Source: an uncultured Flavobacteriales bacterium (GTDB taxonomy: Bacteria > Bacteroidota > Bacteroidia > Flavobacteriales_E > Vicingaceae). From it: a DNA stretch of 7,961 bases. The stretch covers positions 1 to 7,961 of the forward strand of contig CAJXRL010000120.1 in assembly GCA_913059105.1 (NCBI GenBank). Reading direction: 5' to 3'. Within the stretch, counting starts at the first letter, position 1. Every line of letters begins with the position of its first letter. Made by a program: the position numbers and the translations under genes. Positions 1 through 5,786 of this stretch are shown one piece after another. The notes below the pieces were generated by a model that worked only from the letters and a program-made list of their open reading frames with translations, searched no databases and was not told the origin of the DNA.

Positions 1-49
1 ATCTACACAGAGTAGATCGTCGGCAGCGTCAGATGTGTATAAGAGACAG
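1..49 (+). other. Illumina Nextera i5 adapter (non-genomic contamination)
   Basis: The contig begins with the tail of the P5 oligonucleotide (ATCTACAC, 1-8). An 8-base i5 index AGAGTAGA (9-16) follows, which I recognise as index 504 of the Nextera set. Next come the read-1 adapter part TCGTCGGCAGCGTC (17-30) and the 19-bp Tn5 mosaic end AGATGTGTATAAGAGACAG (31-49). The parts are in exactly the order of a tagmentation library molecule. Genomic sequence starts at about position 50. This stretch should be trimmed and not read as a transposon end. Confidence 0.98.
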
Positions 50-54
50 ATTTA

Positions 55-150
55 CCAATGAGTTAATCTCTTAATTTGTCAATCATTAATTCTAAAATCT
101 ATTCACTTATTCGAATATCCAATTATTGATTTATTGACTCATTCATTCAT
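55..150. repeat. Degenerate 8-bp tandem repeat, about 12 units
   Basis: Cut into octamers from position 55, the sequence stays in register for twelve units. Examples are TTAATTTG (71-78), TCAATCAT (79-86), TCACTTAT (103-110), CCAATTAT (119-126), TGATTTAT (127-134), TGACTCAT (135-142) and TCATTCAT (143-150). In the eleven units from 63 on, column 3 is A in ten, columns 1 and 5 are T in nine each, and columns 7-8 are mostly AT. The approximate consensus is T(C/G)AnT(T/C)AT, or ATRAnTSA on the strand of trhO. The units are never identical, so this is an old or constrained periodic array and not a fresh microsatellite. The last unit contains the stop codon of trhO. The left end is cut by the contig edge. 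Confidence 0.6.
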
Positions 151-1183
151 TTGCTGTTGTATTCAATTTCGGTCTCAATCTGCTTTTGTACACTGAATGA
201 GCGTCTGGCTTTTCTTTTCCTTTTCTTATTTCTCTTTGTTCTTCAATTGGCAAGTTCGCAATAGTTTGACATTCGGGCGTGCATGCTCCATCATATTTCT
301 CCTTGCATTCTTTGCATTGAATAAATAACAAATGGCAATCATCGTTTGAGCAGTTGGTATGGTCGTCACACGGTTTTCCGCACTGGTGGCACTCTGAAAT
401 AATTTCATCAGAAATCCGTTCTCCCAATCGTTCATCAAACACAAAGTTTTTTCCAACAAACTTGTTGTCTAAATCTTCAGCTTTTATTTGTCTAACATAG
501 TCTATAATACCACCATGTAATTGATTTACATCTTGAATTCCTTTGTGTTTTAGGTAGGCACTTGCCTTTTCGCAACGAATTCCTCCGGTGCAGTACAGTA
601 GTATTTTTTTATCCTCATTGCCCTTTAGAATTTCTTCAACCTTAGGTAGTTCCTCTCTAAAAGTATCCGCGTCGGGGCAAATTGCTCCTTCAAAATGCCC
701 TACTTCGCTTTCGTAATGATTTCTCATATCTATCACCAAAGCGTTAGGGTCAGCTAAAGCGTTGTTGAATTGTTTTGCTGTAAGGTGTTTTCCAACATTT
801 GTTACGTCGAAGTCACCATCATTTAAGCCATCAGCCACAATCTTTTTACGCACTTTAACTTTTAGTTTGTAAAAAGATTTTCCATCATCTTCTACTGCAA
901 TTTTGAAAGGCACGTCCTTGAAGTAATCTATTGCATGAACTTTAGCAACAAATTCGCCCCAATTTTCTTCTGGAACTGACATCTGAGCATTAACCCCTTC
1001 TTTCGCCAAATAAGTTCTACCAAATGCATTTAACTCAGTCCATTCTTGGAAAAGTGCATCCCTTAATTCATGGGGGTTGTCGATAATTACATACCGATAA
1101 AAAGAAACAGTAACTCTGCGGAAATTTTCTTCCATCAGTTTCTTTTTCAGAATGCTTTTATCTTCTAAATTGTACAATTGCAT
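143..1183 (-). CDS. trhO: tRNA uridine(34) hydroxylase TrhO, rhodanese family
   Basis: Predicted 346-residue protein of the TrhO (formerly YceA/UPF0176) family. Known members use oxygen to hydroxylate uridine 34 of tRNAs, the first step towards (m)cmo5U/mo5U wobble bases, in the cytoplasm. Visible parts: an N-terminal UPF0176 domain (about 20-115); a rhodanese domain (about 130-235) with active-site loop CTGGIR at 198-203 (Cys198); and a Cys-rich C-terminus (Cys265, 268, 272, 278, 283, 290, 293, 301, 305) that looks metal-binding. The length fits the family (about 350). I chose the ATG at 1183, giving MQLYN, the usual Bacteroidota N-terminus. The longer frame to 1210 would start at a TTG that lies inside the likely -7 promoter box. 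No Shine-Dalgarno is seen. It is divergent from the threonine dehydrogenase gene. The stop codon lies in the octamer repeat. Confidence 0.93.
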   Translation of the reverse strand: MQLYNLEDKSILKKKLMEENFRRVTVSFYRYVIIDNPHELRDALFQEWTELNAFGRTYLAKEGVNAQMSVPEENWGEFVAKVHAIDYFKDVPFKIAVEDDGKSFYKLKVKVRKKIVADGLNDGDFDVTNVGKHLTAKQFNNALADPNALVIDMRNHYESEVGHFEGAICPDADTFREELPKVEEILKGNEDKKILLYCTGGIRCEKASAYLKHKGIQDVNQLHGGIIDYVRQIKAEDLDNKFVGKNFVFDERLGERISDEIISECHQCGKPCDDHTNCSNDDCHLLFIQCKECKEKYDGACTPECQTIANLPIEEQREIRKGKEKPDAHSVYKSRLRPKLNTTANE

Positions 1184-1207
1184 GTTATACCGTTTTATAA
1201 GATGAAA

Positions 1208-1215
1208 CAAAGTTA
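1208..1215 (-). promoter_or_regulatory. Candidate -7 promoter box of trhO
   Basis: On the minus strand this reads TAACTTTG, a full match to the Bacteroidota primary-sigma -7 consensus TAnnTTTG. It sits 24 nt upstream of the trhO ATG, which implies a short leader. No good -33 TTG is found at the usual spacing, so the call rests on the -7 box and its position. Confidence 0.5.
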
Positions 1216-1237
1216 AGCAAAGCCGTTAGTACATAAA

Positions 1238-1251
1238 ATGACAATTGTCAT
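1238..1251. promoter_or_regulatory. Perfect 14-bp palindrome, candidate operator
   Basis: ATGACAATTGTCAT is a perfect palindrome in the divergent region between trhO and the threonine dehydrogenase gene. It lies about 23 bp upstream of the likely trhO -7 box on that gene's strand, so a bound dimer could act on trhO transcription. The regulator is unknown. A 14-bp palindrome can occur by chance in AT-rich DNA, so this is a candidate only. Confidence 0.35.
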
Positions 1252-1260
1252 GCCCAAAGG

Positions 1261-1286
1261 AACAAATTGCTTGCAAGCCTTTTGTT
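1261..1286. promoter_or_regulatory. 26-bp near-perfect dyad, candidate operator
   Basis: The segment is symmetric about 1273/1274. Its core GCTTGCAAGC (1269-1278) is perfect, and outer arms AACAAA (1261-1266) and TTTGTT (1281-1286) also pair. Two of the 13 pairs mismatch (1267/1280 and 1268/1279). It has no central loop and lies between two divergent genes, so an intrinsic terminator is unlikely. It overlaps the presumed -33 region and touches the -7 box of the threonine dehydrogenase gene, the place where a dimeric repressor would act. The binding protein is not identified. Confidence 0.45.
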
Positions 1287-1293
1287 ATTTTTG
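1267..1293 (+). promoter_or_regulatory. Candidate Bacteroidota promoter of tdh
   Basis: The -7 box TATTTTTG (1286-1293) matches TAnnTTTG fully. A -33 TTG is at 1267-1269, giving a 16-bp spacer, about one base shorter than the usual range. The box ends 22 nt before the tdh ATG, nearly the same geometry as for trhO (24 nt). The 26-bp dyad lies across the spacer. Confidence 0.55.
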
Positions 1294-1315
1294 ATATCAT
1301 TAAAAAGCATAGCGT

Positions 1316-2236
1316 ATGATTTTAGTTTTAGGCGCCGGGGGGCAAGTAGGAAGTGAGTTGGTGGAAAAGCTACGAGCTAAACATGGGAGGAATAAAGTGC
1401 TAGCGACCGATGTAAGGGAGTTAGAGAATCAAAACGGACCTTTTGAAGTGTTGAATGCTTTGGATAAGGAAAAGTTGCACGACATTGTAGAGCGATACAA
1501 AGTTGAGGAAGTTTACCATTTGGTGGCTTTGCTTTCTGCAACAGCTGAGAAAAACCCGGAGTTTGGATGGAAATTAAACATGGAAACCTTATTTACGGTA
1601 TTAGATTTAGCGAAAGATAAAAAAATTAAAAAAGTATTTTGGCCAAGTTCAATCGCCGTTTTTGGTCCAAATACACCTCGTCAAAATACACCACAGCAAA
1701 CGATTACTGATCCAACTACTGTTTATGGAATATCGAAGTTGGCAGGTGAGCGTTGGTGCGAGTATTATGCAAAAAATTACGGTGTGGATGTTCGCAGTAT
1801 TCGCTATCCTGGCTTAATAGGTTACAAAAGTTTACCAGGAGGAGGGACTACGGATTATGCTGTGGATATTTACCACAAAGCATTGGAAAACGGAACGTAT
1901 GAATGTTTTTTACAAAAAGGGACTTACCTTCCAATGATGTATATGGAAGATGCTATTCGGGCTACAATTGAGTTAATGGAAACGTCGGAAGAAAATGTAA
2001 AAATTCGATCCAGTTATAATTTAGGAGGGATATCATTTGCTCCGGAAGAGGTAGCAAGGGAAATTAAAAATCATATTCCTCAGTTTGAAATTAGCTACGC
2101 ACCGGATTTTAGACAAAAAATAGCTGAAAGTTGGCCAGCAAGTATTGATGATTCTGCTGCTTTTGAGGATTGGGGTTGGAAGCTAGAATATGATATGGCA
2201 AAAATGACAGAAGATATGCTTAAGAATTTAGGTTAA
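1316..2236 (+). CDS. tdh: L-threonine 3-dehydrogenase, short-chain (epimerase-like) type
   Basis: Predicted 306-residue cytoplasmic enzyme of the extended short-chain dehydrogenase family. It fits the UDP-galactose-epimerase-like L-threonine dehydrogenases known from psychrophilic flavobacteria and animals, which oxidise L-threonine with NAD+ to 2-amino-3-ketobutyrate. Seen directly: NAD-binding Gly-rich motif GAGGQVG (6-12); an acidic residue after strand 2 (Asp32); Ser111/Ser112 in WPSSIAVFGP; and catalytic Tyr137-Lys141 in YGISK. Also present are the family blocks RYPGLI, PGGGTTDYA, LPMMYMEDAIRATIELM and SWPASIDDSAA. The length is typical. The ATG at 1316 is fixed by an in-frame TAG at 1310-1312. 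No Shine-Dalgarno is seen. The partner glycine C-acetyltransferase (kbl) is not in the window. A nucleotide-sugar epimerase is the main alternative, but the C-terminal blocks favour threonine dehydrogenase. Confidence 0.88.
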   Translation: MILVLGAGGQVGSELVEKLRAKHGRNKVLATDVRELENQNGPFEVLNALDKEKLHDIVERYKVEEVYHLVALLSATAEKNPEFGWKLNMETLFTVLDLAKDKKIKKVFWPSSIAVFGPNTPRQNTPQQTITDPTTVYGISKLAGERWCEYYAKNYGVDVRSIRYPGLIGYKSLPGGGTTDYAVDIYHKALENGTYECFLQKGTYLPMMYMEDAIRATIELMETSEENVKIRSSYNLGGISFAPEEVAREIKNHIPQFEISYAPDFRQKIAESWPASIDDSAAFEDWGWKLEYDMAKMTEDMLKNLG

Positions 2237-2278
2237 ATTAAAAAATCTTTTCCTATTTTAGGGGCTAATTTCAAATGC

Positions 2279-3157
2279 ATGAAGTTTCTAGGTGCCATTA
2301 TTATTTTATTATCGTTCTCTTGGAATGCTACTGCTCAGTCTTTTGAGTTAAGTGGGACGGATACAATCAATAAAATTGATATTAATAGAAAGCGACAGGA
2401 CTATTGGATGATCAAGGCGAAGCCGCCAAAATTTAGAGATTATCCCATTGGGAATTTAGTAGAAGAAGGAAAATATAGGAACAGTCGTAAAGACGGACTT
2501 TGGAAAAAGTATTTTCCTTCAACCAAGCTAAAAAGTGAAATTACCTATAAAGGAAGCCGCCCTTTTGGAAAGTACACCTTGTACTATCAAAATGGCAATA
2601 TAGAAGAGAGTAGTACCTGGGAAAGAACAAAAAATACAGGAGGTTTTAAAAGATATCACGAAAATGGTCAGTTAGCTCAAAACTTTACGTTCACTGACGG
2701 CGGCAAAAGATCGGGGAAGCAAGTTTATTATTACCCAAATGGGAAGGTGAGGTTAGAAGGAAGTTGGAATGAAGGTTTAGAAACTGGAGAGCAAAAAGAG
2801 TATTACGAAAACGGGGATTTGATGTCCGTTAAAAGTTTTAACGGGGGAACTATGGATCCGTCAAGCTATCAATTATATGCAGCAAAAGCTCCTATAAAGA
2901 AGAAGGTTGATGAAGGCAAAGACGTTAAGGTTACTGCTGAAAAAGAAGACAACCCAAACCAAGGAGGTTTTGATGGAAATGGCTACAAAAAACTATTTAA
3001 CAGAAACAAGCAAATTGCAAAAGACGGGGTATTTGAGAACTATCGATTAATGGATGGGAAAAATTATAAGTACGATGAAAATGGTATTTTAATTCGAATT
3101 ATGATATTCAAGAGCGGCAAATATGTTGGCAACGGTGTAATTGAAAAAGACATGTAA
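2279..3157 (+). CDS. Secreted MORN-like (YwqK-type) repeat protein
   Basis: Predicted 292-residue exported protein of unknown function. It has a signal peptide at 1-19 (Lys2, hydrophobic 3-15, then Ala17-Thr18-Ala19) with likely cleavage before Gln20. The mature part carries MORN-variant repeats of the form G-x-W/K-x-x-Y-x-x-NG-x-(hydrophobic), at about 62-90, 96-116, 121-140, 145-166 and 168-188. A Lys/Glu-rich spacer (about 203-230) and one last degenerate repeat (about 236-275) follow. Such proteins are often named 'YwqK family antitoxin', but no toxin partner is near, so I would not use that name. It starts 42 bp after tdh and may be cotranscribed. A TATTTTAG at 2254-2261, one mismatch from TAnnTTTG, could give it its own weak promoter. 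A strong terminator follows it. Its periplasmic or surface role is not known. Confidence 0.8.
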   Translation: MKFLGAIIILLSFSWNATAQSFELSGTDTINKIDINRKRQDYWMIKAKPPKFRDYPIGNLVEEGKYRNSRKDGLWKKYFPSTKLKSEITYKGSRPFGKYTLYYQNGNIEESSTWERTKNTGGFKRYHENGQLAQNFTFTDGGKRSGKQVYYYPNGKVRLEGSWNEGLETGEQKEYYENGDLMSVKSFNGGTMDPSSYQLYAAKAPIKKKVDEGKDVKVTAEKEDNPNQGGFDGNGYKKLFNRNKQIAKDGVFENYRLMDGKNYKYDENGILIRIMIFKSGKYVGNGVIEKDM

Positions 3158-3177
3158 CTTGATCTATAAAGGAATTT

Positions 3178-3224
3178 AAAAGCCTCAAGCTTATCGAATC
3201 ATTCGATAAGCTTGAGGCTTTTTT
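3178..3224 (+). terminator. Strong intrinsic terminator after the MORN-like gene
   Basis: A perfect 21-bp inverted repeat (3178-3198 pairing with 3202-3222) closes on a TCA loop, or 20 bp with a five-base loop. The GC-rich base GCCTC/GAGGC is followed by six T residues (3219-3224). It lies 20 bp after the stop of the MORN-like gene and separates the tdh/MORN unit from cysS. The opposite strand ends in a shorter T-run, and no minus-strand gene is close, so it acts mainly in the plus direction. Confidence 0.93.
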
Positions 3225-3250
3225 GTGCAGAAATCTAGCATTTTATTGCT

Positions 3251-3258
3251 TTTCTTTG
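3251..3258 (+). promoter_or_regulatory. Possible -7 box of cysS
   Basis: TTTCTTTG differs from TAnnTTTG at one position and ends 20 nt before the cysS ATG, like the boxes of trhO and tdh. A TTTG at 3222-3225 is 25 bp upstream, which is longer than the usual spacer. cysS needs its own promoter because a strong terminator lies just before it, but this exact site is uncertain. Confidence 0.25.
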
Positions 3259-3278
3259 TAGAATTTAAATAGTAGGAA

Positions 3279-4757
3279 ATGGATTCCAAATTAATAGTGT
3301 ACAATACACTAACTCGGCAAAAAGAGACGTTTAAACCAATTGACGAAGAGGTAGTTGGAATGTATGTTTGTGGCCCGACGGTATATGGAGATGCGCATTT
3401 GGGACATGCAAAATCGTATGTTTCGTTCGATTTAGTTTACAGATACTTGGTGCATATTTTTCCAAAGGTCAAGTATGTTCAAAATATCACTGATGTTGGT
3501 CACCTTACTGACGATGCGGACGAAGGGGATGACAAAATTGCGAAGCAATCTCGTTTAGAAAAAATAGATCCAATGGCAGTAGTTGAACGATATATGTTCA
3601 ATTATTTCAGAGACATGGATGCGCTGAACGTGAGACGAGCAGATATTTACCCACGTCCTTCAGGTCATATTCCAGAGCAAATAGAAATTATTCTAGATCT
3701 TATTGCAAAAGGTTTTGCATACGAAGTAAATGGTTCAGTCTATTTTGACGTAGCGAAATATGACGAGACGTTTGATTATGGTAAACTTTCTGGTCGCTCG
3801 GTTGAGGAAATGATGGAAGGTGCAGCTAATCGGACACTTGCAGCTCAATCTGATAAGAAAAATGGCTTTGATTTTGCACTTTGGAAAAGAGCTGACCCTT
3901 CGCATTTAATGCAATGGAACTCTCCTTGGGGTAAAGGTTTTCCAGGCTGGCATATTGAATGCACAGTAATGAGTCAAAAATATTTGGGGGATAATTTTGA
4001 TATTCATGGAGGTGGATTAGAAAACCAATTTCCTCATCATGAATGTGAAATTGCTCAAGCGGAAGCACATACTGGAAAAGCGTTTGCCAACTACTGGTTA
4101 CACAATAATATGGTCACCATCAATGGGCAGAAGATGGGTAAGTCTTTGGGCAATGGAATTTTCTGTTCCGAGCTTTTTACTGGAGATAACTTTCAGTTAG
4201 AAAGAGCATATTCTCCAATGACGATACGATTTTTTATATTGCAATCTCATTATCGCAGTACCTTAGATTTTTCGAACGATGCATTAGAGGCTGCTTCTAA
4301 AGGATTTGCACGTTTACAAAAAGGATTGGATCGAATTAATGAATTAGAAGCTTCCGATAAGTCTACTATTGACATATCATCTTTAAAAGACTCGTTGTAT
4401 CATGCAATGAATGACGATTTTAATTCGCCGATAGCAATTTCTAAACTATTTGATAGTTTAAAAATGGTGGCTGCTTTGGAAGCAGGAGAAGAGACAATAA
4501 CAATAGCTGACTTAGAACTATTTAAGAGTCTTTTTAATACTTTTTTCTTTGATATATTGGGACTAGAAGTAGAGGAAACAGGAACTCAGTCGAATGAAAT
4601 TACAGATGAGTTAATGGGTTTAATTCTAGATTTTAGAAAAGCAGCCAAAGAACAAAGAGATTGGGGAACGGCAGATAAAATTCGGGACAAGTTAAAAGAG
4701 TTGAATATTGGAATTAAAGACAGCACAGATGGGGCAAGTTGGGAATTTGAGAAGTAG
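3279..4757 (+). CDS. cysS: Cysteine--tRNA ligase (CysRS)
   Basis: Predicted 492-residue class I aminoacyl-tRNA synthetase that activates cysteine with ATP and charges tRNA-Cys in the cytoplasm. It shows the HIGH-type signature HLGH at 40-43 and the KMSKS-type loop KMGKS at 285-289. The zinc site that selects cysteine is complete: Cys31, Cys228 (in GWHIEC), His253 and Glu257 (in FPHHECE), which correspond to Cys28/Cys209/His234/Glu238 of the E. coli enzyme. The Rossmann core, the connective insertion (about 110-230) and a helical C-terminal DALR-like domain (about 360-492) are all present, so it looks functional. The ATG at 3279 has no strong ribosome site; AGGA is only two bases upstream. The last 29 bp overlap the next gene in another frame, which suggests coupled translation. 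Confidence 0.97.
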   Translation: MDSKLIVYNTLTRQKETFKPIDEEVVGMYVCGPTVYGDAHLGHAKSYVSFDLVYRYLVHIFPKVKYVQNITDVGHLTDDADEGDDKIAKQSRLEKIDPMAVVERYMFNYFRDMDALNVRRADIYPRPSGHIPEQIEIILDLIAKGFAYEVNGSVYFDVAKYDETFDYGKLSGRSVEEMMEGAANRTLAAQSDKKNGFDFALWKRADPSHLMQWNSPWGKGFPGWHIECTVMSQKYLGDNFDIHGGGLENQFPHHECEIAQAEAHTGKAFANYWLHNNMVTINGQKMGKSLGNGIFCSELFTGDNFQLERAYSPMTIRFFILQSHYRSTLDFSNDALEAASKGFARLQKGLDRINELEASDKSTIDISSLKDSLYHAMNDDFNSPIAISKLFDSLKMVAALEAGEETITIADLELFKSLFNTFFFDILGLEVEETGTQSNEITDELMGLILDFRKAAKEQRDWGTADKIRDKLKELNIGIKDSTDGASWEFEK

Positions 4758-5718
4758 AATACTATTAATTATTGCTATTGTATTTTTATTTGCTTGTAGA
4801 GAAGATAAAAAGCCAGTACCCGTCAAAAAAACAGAAGAACCTAAAAAAGCGGTTCGCCCTAATTTTAACGCCGATTCCGCATACAACTTTGTTCAAAAAC
4901 AAGTTGATTTTGGCCCTAGAGTGCCAAACACAGTTGGTCATGTTGCAGCTGGGAATTATTTGTCTGGTCAATTGAATCGCTTTGGCTTTGAGGTTATTGA
5001 TCAACAGACACAAGTAATCGCATTTGATCAAACAAAATTAAATATCAAGAATATAATTGGAGCTTATAAACCGGAATTAAATAATCGGGTATTGCTTTTT
5101 GCCCATTGGGATACAAGACCGAATGCAGATCAAGATGAGGAAAGAAAATCTGAACCCATTTTAGGAGCGAATGACGGAGCAAGTGGAGTAGGAGTGTTAT
5201 TGGAAATTGCTCGACAGATTCAAAAAGCTAAACCTAATGTTGGTGTGGACATCATATTCTTTGATGCCGAAGATTATGTTGACGAAAGCGGAACAATTGA
5301 AGACTATTGTTTAGGAAGTCAATATTGGGCAAACAATATGCACAAAATAGGTTACAGTGCCAATTTTGGAATCTTACTTGATATGGTGGGAGCGAAAGAT
5401 GCCATGTTTGCCAAGGAATATCACTCTATGACCCATGCATCAGCTTATGTTCACCATGTATGGAACATTGCTAAAGATTTAAATCATGATAATTATTTTA
5501 ACAGTCGTCCTACCCGGCATGTTGGGATAGACGACCATGTTTATATTAATACAATTGCTAAGATTCCGAGTATTGACATTATTCAGTATGATCCAGAGAC
5601 AAGGTCATTTGCACCGCATTGGCATACGCATCAAGACAAAATGGATGTAATTGACAAGCAAACGCTTAGGGCGGTTGGAGAAACAGTTTTAGCGACTGTT
5701 TTAATGGAAGCGAATTAG
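4729..5718 (+). CDS. Lipoprotein, type II glutaminyl cyclase-like (M28 family)
   Basis: Predicted 329-residue M28-fold lipoprotein resembling glutaminyl-peptide cyclotransferases, which turn N-terminal Gln into pyroglutamate. The N-terminus has Arg8/Arg10, a hydrophobic stretch (11-22) and lipobox LFAC with Cys23. A Lys/Pro-rich tether (24-44) and the catalytic domain (about 46-327) follow. Family residues seen: AHWDTRP (125-131); GANDGASG with Asp149; FFDAED with Glu181/Asp182, which align with the human Glu201/Glu202 pair (general base and zinc ligand); LLDMVGA with Asp218; DDHVY with Asp269; and WHT with His299. The LLDxxGA, DDH and WHT blocks favour cyclase over aminopeptidase. I chose the ATG at 4729; a TTG at 4708 would only add seven residues before the signal. 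It overlaps cysS by 29 bp. Substrates are probably exported proteins. An M28 peptidase role is not excluded. Confidence 0.85.
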   Translation: MGQVGNLRSRILLIIAIVFLFACREDKKPVPVKKTEEPKKAVRPNFNADSAYNFVQKQVDFGPRVPNTVGHVAAGNYLSGQLNRFGFEVIDQQTQVIAFDQTKLNIKNIIGAYKPELNNRVLLFAHWDTRPNADQDEERKSEPILGANDGASGVGVLLEIARQIQKAKPNVGVDIIFFDAEDYVDESGTIEDYCLGSQYWANNMHKIGYSANFGILLDMVGAKDAMFAKEYHSMTHASAYVHHVWNIAKDLNHDNYFNSRPTRHVGIDDHVYINTIAKIPSIDIIQYDPETRSFAPHWHTHQDKMDVIDKQTLRAVGETVLATVLMEAN

Positions 5719-5744
5719 TTTTTAATTCCTTCTTTTTTCTTTTT
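5706..5744 (+). terminator. Probable intrinsic terminator after the cyclase-like gene
   Basis: The end of the coding sequence and its stop codon form a hairpin. Bases 5706-5717 pair with 5723-5733 around a five-base loop (5718-5722), with one bulged C (5711). A run of six T (5733-5738), a C and five more T follow. The stem is AT-rich with only four G-C pairs, so it may be weak or leaky, and polA might receive some read-through. Confidence 0.5.
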
Positions 5745-5786
5745 GGATTTTCTTACCTTCAAGCCTGAATAAAATCTTGCTTTTTC

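Noticed and set aside
31..49. Tn5 mosaic end as sign of a transposon
   Set aside because: It is directly preceded by the Nextera adapter, index and P5 tail, and there is no transposase gene. It is a library artefact.
55..150. CRISPR array
   Set aside because: The period is 8 bp without spacers, the units are degenerate, and there are no cas genes.
1184..1210. Longer TrhO beginning with a TTG at 1210
   Set aside because: The start would lie within the likely -7 promoter box, and the extra nine residues do not match the family's usual N-terminus. The ATG at 1183 fits well.
1337..1342. Six-G run in tdh as a frameshift or phase-variation site
   Set aside because: The run simply encodes part of the Gly-rich NAD-binding motif (GCC GGG GGG), the frame is intact, and six bases is short for phase variation.
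2279..3157. Antitoxin of a toxin-antitoxin system (YwqK name)
   Set aside because: The protein has a signal peptide and there is no small toxin gene beside it. The name comes only from the MORN-like repeat family.
5754..5761. TACCTTCA as a polA promoter box
   Set aside because: Only six of eight bases match TAnnTTTG, and no TTG lies at a suitable distance upstream.
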